From Polytrichum commune (taxonomy: Eukaryota; Streptophyta; Polytrichopsida; Polytrichales; Polytrichaceae), in contig OX485803.1 of NCBI GenBank assembly GCA_950295325.1, positions 40,315,554-40,379,553 on the forward strand: DNA of 64,000 nucleotides, in the 5' to 3' direction. Under the pieces are notes generated by a model. The model saw only the letters and a program-made list of their open reading frames with translations. It searched no databases and was not told the DNA's origin. The translations under genes and the position numbers were made by a program. Positions within the stretch are counted from its first letter, which is position 1, and every line of letters begins with the position of its first letter. Positions 60,379-64,000 of the stretch are shown here, piece after piece.

Positions 60379-61020
60379 CTAAGGGCCACTTCATACATAA
60401 GGCTGAAGGCCCATGACCATGGCAATGTAAGAGCTCTCATTTGTCGAAAAAACGGAGACTGTCCAAGTTCACTTCACACTAGGCTCGGGGGGGGGGGGGG
60501 GGTAGTGTGTTAAAAAGTTAAGGATATAGGTGCGAACAACCACTAAATTATAGGGGGGTGTTACTTTCAATTCTCTTCTTTTTTTCACATGCTATCAATA
60601 TGTATTTTTCTACTTTGGGTTGATAGAAAAATGGCTTGCATTACTTATAATTCCAAATTACCTATTATTCCATACCCTATAGTACTTTAAAGATGTCCAG
60701 TGCCATTTTTGATACCCTATATTACTCTTAAGTCCATTTATAATTTTTTGCCCCCATGTTTTTAAAATACCCTATCATTTGTTCGCACGTATATTGCTAC
60801 TCCAACCAATGATTTACCCCCCCCCCCCCCCGACACTAGGAGGTGAAGGCCTAAAGGCCCAAAGAAAATTTCGTGGATGAAAAGTCTACATAGAGTCCTA
60901 CATGGCAGGCTATAAATAAGGGTGCATGGTCTGCCGGAATTTACGTCAGGCCCACTTCCAAGAGGTAGGCTTGACACAAATTTTGGCAGACCATGGTAGT
61001 GAAACAACTGTCAATGATTG
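60379..61020. repeat. Dispersed repeat, copy B, interrupted
   Basis: Same ordered blocks as copy A (24895-25190), starting with TAAGGGCCACTTC and ending near GACCATGGTA. It is split by a 349-bp insertion at 60484-60832. Without that insertion the two copies have a similar length. Confidence 0.65.
60484..60832. mobile_element. Inserted TIR element bounded by poly-G and poly-C, 8-bp flanking duplication
   Basis: ACACTAGG lies at 60476-60483 and again at 60833-60840. The insert begins CTC plus a run of about 15 G and ends in a run of about 15 C plus G. It contains inverted tracts TATAGGTGCGAACAA and TTGTTCGCACGTATA. Copy A of the host repeat lacks this insert. An 8-bp duplication points towards hAT, but the homopolymer ends are atypical. 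Confidence 0.65.
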
Positions 61021-62147
61021 GCATGGTTATTTTAATGTTTTTTTTCAACAGTAATTTTTTTAGGGAAAACTAGTTAATAAGAAGCAGTTGGTCGTTTCTC
61101 GCAAATGCCCAGAATTCAAAGTTTTTAGAATTTGTTGTATCTAGACACATTTTTTTATTGAATTTTTTTAATATTTTTTTTCAATGGCATGATTCTTGCA
61201 AGATGGGAATGGTTCCAAAACCCAACAATGAGCTAAAATTCTCCTTGGATGTCGTGGAATCAACATCTATTTTGAATTGTACAGACCCTCATTAGAAAGT
61301 AAAAATTTCAATAATATTCAATTGCTCAATGATGAAGATGTAGAAGTGATTGGAATTCAAAGGCCGCAAAATATAAAAAATAATAGAGATATGAGCATGA
61401 GAAAAAAAGCAGAAGATACTACTAGGAAAGATGATGATATCGGCAAGAAGAAGAAAGTTGGACAGTAGTTTCAAAATCAAAAGGAACACCAAAAACTAGA
61501 TTTAAATAAAGTGGAGTTAGGAGATTTGGAAGGTGAAGAAGAGGCCCCTATTAAGTGACGAGATTATGAGATCGACAATCATATAGCCATTTGCGGTGAG
61601 ATGAAAGAAGAATTTACAAAATTTGCAAGAAAAAAAAATTAATTCATACATTGGAGTCATTGATGTTTATTCGAAAATAATTAATCAATTAAAATGCAAA
61701 AGTTCAAATGTGGATTAGGCCGATTGGACCTTCTAAAATTGCCTCTTGTCCTAGGCCTCAAGCCATTTTATTTTCCCATTGAGGACTTAAATATTTCGTC
61801 AGCATTGGGAATCGAACTTAAGACCTTTTTATTATAGAACACTATATTCGTTATTTGGAGACTTTTTGTTAATTTTGAGACTATTTAAGGACGTGGCTTT
61901 CACATTTATAGGAATGAAAACACTAAAAATATGCTATGTTCCCAATTTTGGAAACAAATAAGAGACTCAAATGCATAGAACTACACATTAACAATAAGAA
62001 AATGGGATATATGAAAACATTTGCATATGGAAAATCAATATCATATTTATTGAATAGGGGTTGAAGTACAAAATGCAAGTGGAATATCCAATATTAGGCG
62101 AAAGTCCTAGAAACATAATTCCACAACTACATGTATGTTAATATAGC
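61021..62147. other. Intergenic; possible SINE fragment
   Basis: On the reverse strand AGTTCGATTCCC (61808-61819) fits the pol III B-box consensus and follows a T-rich tract, as in the head of plant tRNA-derived SINEs. I could not identify a firm A-box or the element's ends. The small plus frame 61277-61468 is Lys-rich low complexity. Confidence 0.3.
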
Positions 62148-62495
62148 CTATATGTTCGGATCATGATTACGACTCACTACTTTTGCTTTTGCAATACTAT
62201 TATTAGCATTTATGGCCGTTTCACGTTCCTTTGCTTTCATGGCCTCCATGGCTCTAAAGATCTCGGGTCCGCGGCTGTAACCTTGTTTATTTGTTGACCC
62301 CGAATATGCGCCATTTGCCCATATTTGCCGACCCCCTTCCGAATAAGTGGAATACGAATGCGTTTGGGAAACCGAACGTCTTGCACTCTTCCGTAGGGCC
62401 AAACAACGATCAGACTCGCAAGAAGCTGTCTTCAGTGTTCGCCTATCCAATGACGAAGTCGATGATGCCCGGCCCACATTCGTGTACATTGGGGT
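62148..62495 (-). CDS. Candidate 3' exon, unknown protein
   Basis: An open minus-strand frame begins after a plausible acceptor (CATTGTTCAG, ending at 62496) with TPMYTNVGRASSTSSLDRRT. It continues Ser/Arg/Lys-rich to a stop at 62148. A plausible donor for the intron before it is AAG|GTGCCC near 62640. It may belong with 62610-63044. No domain recognised. Confidence 0.35.
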   Translation of the reverse strand, partial: TPMYTNVGRASSTSSLDRRTLKTASCESDRCLALRKSARRSVSQTHSYSTYSEGGRQIWANGAYSGSTNKQGYSRGPEIFRAMEAMKAKERETAINANNSIAKAKVVSRNHDPNI

Positions 62496-62609
62496 CTGAA
62501 CAATGACCATAAATATATATAATGAAGTGGGTTAGTATAAGTGGTTACAAGTTACGGATGGAAGTCCGAAAAACCCAAGAAGTTGAAATGCACTAATACA
62601 CGGAAATCA

Positions 62610-63044
62610 TCAAGGAAAAACTTGAGAATGCCAATAGTTGGGCACCTTCGCCTTTGGGGCGCTGGTTAGAGCTTTTGGGACATCGACGGGTGTAGATACA
62701 AGCCCGAGAGGGACGTTCGCAAACGCCGGGACATCAATTTGGGGTTCATCCATGCAAAGGCGTCTGGTCGACCGTGGGTTACGGACGTGCTTCTCACTGC
62801 GGAGGGGAGATGGAGATGGACTTGGAGAGTAATTGAGTTTTGCAACCTTTGCAGGAGGGCTATCCACGACTCCGTCTTCAAACCCGGAGTCTTTGGAGTA
62901 ATCAACAGCAGAGGCAGCATCGACGGCCGAATATTGGAATAGTGAAGGCATTGCAACGTCGCTCATACCAAGGGAAAGGGAGCCGGTGTCTGCCTGAGAT
63001 GCAGACATGCCATTGACGACACTTTTGGGTGCTTGGTGAGGCAA
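62610..63044 (-). CDS. Candidate internal exon, unknown Ser/Pro-rich protein
   Basis: The frame opens immediately after a good acceptor (TTTTTGTGTCTTAG on the minus strand) and has no nearby ATG, so it looks like an internal exon rather than a gene start. It encodes a low-complexity Ser/Pro segment (SPSPSPSP) and acidic/basic patches, without a known domain. It follows the FCP1-like ORF on the same strand, about 90 bp downstream, and could be spliced to it if a donor lies inside that ORF's end. Confidence 0.4.
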   Translation of the reverse strand: MPHQAPKSVVNGMSASQADTGSLSLGMSDVAMPSLFQYSAVDAASAVDYSKDSGFEDGVVDSPPAKVAKLNYSPSPSPSPLRSEKHVRNPRSTRRLCMDEPQIDVPAFANVPLGLVSTPVDVPKALTSAPKAKVPNYWHSQVFP

Positions 63045-63136
63045 CTAAGACACAAAAATACATTACAAAGATAAGGGGAGAAATGTTAGATATTTACATG
63101 GAGAGTCCAAGTACAAACCCAAAATCATCAAAGTTT

Positions 63137-63856
63137 TCATATTAATTTATTGAGTCTAGCGTAGCCGTACAATCTCCTAAATTCCTCATCTTGTGGGCCT
63201 AGAGGCCTATTGCCAATTGGGTTGGAGAGCACAAAATCCGGGACACTTCCGGGGTGATAGGCAAGCCTCCTAATGTAGGGTCCTAGTTCACTGTCTAGAA
63301 AGTTGTCATTTCTATCGCTTTCCCAAGGATCCGGGAATATGCAATTGCCCGGGGGATTGAGAATACTCTTTGCCGGGCTGTCGTCAATGAGGAGTGTGTT
63401 ATCCGGGGTGGGCCAACAACCGTGGGGAACCCCCTCCAACATAGGGACGCCCACCCAGAGGTTCTTCCTCAGGACCTTTAAGAATTGAGGCCCACGACCT
63501 CCTCCAACCTTGGGTACAATATTGCCACTACGGTCATAGAGGTCATCGCAGTGTTCTTGACCGAGAAGCAAGCATGGCATTGCGAGTTCTCGGAAAAGGA
63601 AACCGACGATGGCCTTCGTGTTGTCCATGAGCATAGAGCTCCAGATGATGACATGGGCGAAGCCAAGGACCTCACGAAGGAAGCTCCTCAAACCGGGGCG
63701 GGCACGTACAACCTTCTTATTTATGAGAGTATCGAAATGTCCGCCGTAATCCATGTCTTGTGGACTACGGAAGGGCCCCTTGGACGCACTATTCGAGATA
63801 TGTTTGGATTGACAAAGCACCCCATTGAGGTCAAATATTATGAACGGTTTCATCAT
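63137..63856 (-). CDS. FCP1/NIF-like HAD-family phosphatase (DLNG type)
   Basis: A 239-codon minus-strand frame with HAD-superfamily motifs in order: FDLNGVL (residues 8-14, motif I), VIIWSSM around 69-75 (motif II region), LKVLRK (motif III Lys) and TLLIDDSPAK (motif IV acidic pair). The overall layout matches FCP1-homology/NLI-interacting-factor phosphatases. The second Asp of the DxD catalytic motif is Asn. Plant members with a DLNG motif are known, so this is probably a real subfamily rather than damage, though activity may be altered. The start was chosen at ATGATGAAACC (63856). The stop at 63137 may be bypassed by splicing to the downstream candidate exons. Confidence 0.8.
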   Translation of the reverse strand: MMKPFIIFDLNGVLCQSKHISNSASKGPFRSPQDMDYGGHFDTLINKKVVRARPGLRSFLREVLGFAHVIIWSSMLMDNTKAIVGFLFRELAMPCLLLGQEHCDDLYDRSGNIVPKVGGGRGPQFLKVLRKNLWVGVPMLEGVPHGCWPTPDNTLLIDDSPAKSILNPPGNCIFPDPWESDRNDNFLDSELGPYIRRLAYHPGSVPDFVLSNPIGNRPLGPQDEEFRRLYGYARLNKLI

Positions 63857-64000
63857 GGGCGCGCTTGGTTTTCCCGCGGGGTTGCGACATATCTCCGACG
63901 GACCCTGTGATGGAACATTCTATCTAGGTAAATGGTACTACTCAAGAAAACCAATTGACAAGCATGGATAAACTCAACACAAATTATAAGGCCAAAAATA

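Overview
The window is eukaryotic nuclear DNA from a land plant. Its genes are split by short introns with GT-AG borders, and the encoded families are plant-type: an AP2 protein with two AP2 domains, a Dof-type zinc finger, an At3g27390-like membrane protein, a plant TraB-domain protein and mitochondrial NDUFS4. Telo-box (AAACCCTA) promoter motifs are present, and the AT-rich space between genes is full of small terminal-inverted-repeat (TIR) elements and one Ty1/copia wreck. The AP2 and Dof proteins diverge strongly from the flowering-plant consensus, which leans towards a seed-free plant (bryophyte, lycophyte or fern). I cannot fix the lineage from sequence alone.

Layout. 1-0.48 kb is an isolated GC-rich island. 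0.5-12.6 kb has no gene I can support; it holds foldbacks and TIR elements, including one element nested in another at 9.4-10.3 kb. 12.7-18.1 kb (minus) is a complete ten-exon At3g27390-like gene, preceded by a degenerate tandem array (18.6-19.8 kb). 20.5-23.1 kb is a dead copia fragment between LTR-like direct repeats. 23.5-26.0 kb holds repeats. 26.07-29.55 kb is a long-TIR, PIF/Harbinger-like element broken by further insertions. 29.8-32.2 kb (plus) is a complete six-exon TraB-domain gene. 34.2 and 39.4 kb carry TIR elements flanked by 3-bp and 8-bp target duplications. 42.9-44.9 kb (minus) is a complete five-exon NDUFS4 gene, again with a degenerate repeat array directly upstream. 46-50 kb has no supported gene. 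50.2-51.1 kb (plus) is an intronless gene with two AP2 domains. 51-57 kb holds one MITE and a three-unit tandem repeat. 57.2-57.9 kb is a large inverted duplication that forms the 5' region of a short Dof-like gene (58.2-58.6 kb). 60.4-61.0 kb is a dispersed repeat with an inserted MITE. 62.1-63.9 kb (minus) holds an FCP1/NIF-like HAD phosphatase exon and two associated candidate exons.

The genes do not form a pathway. This is an ordinary gene-sparse plant segment with housekeeping genes (NDUFS4, TraB, At3g27390-like) and divergent regulators (AP2, Dof-like). Exon borders of the three spliced genes were assembled by hand; each joins in frame with GT-AG introns and matches its family across every junction. 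I found no prokaryote-like operon, CRISPR array or clearly new molecular system. The most unusual items are the intronless two-AP2-domain gene, the truncated Dof domain behind an inverted-duplicated 5' region, and a set of TIR elements that share a terminal motif and 3-bp targets.
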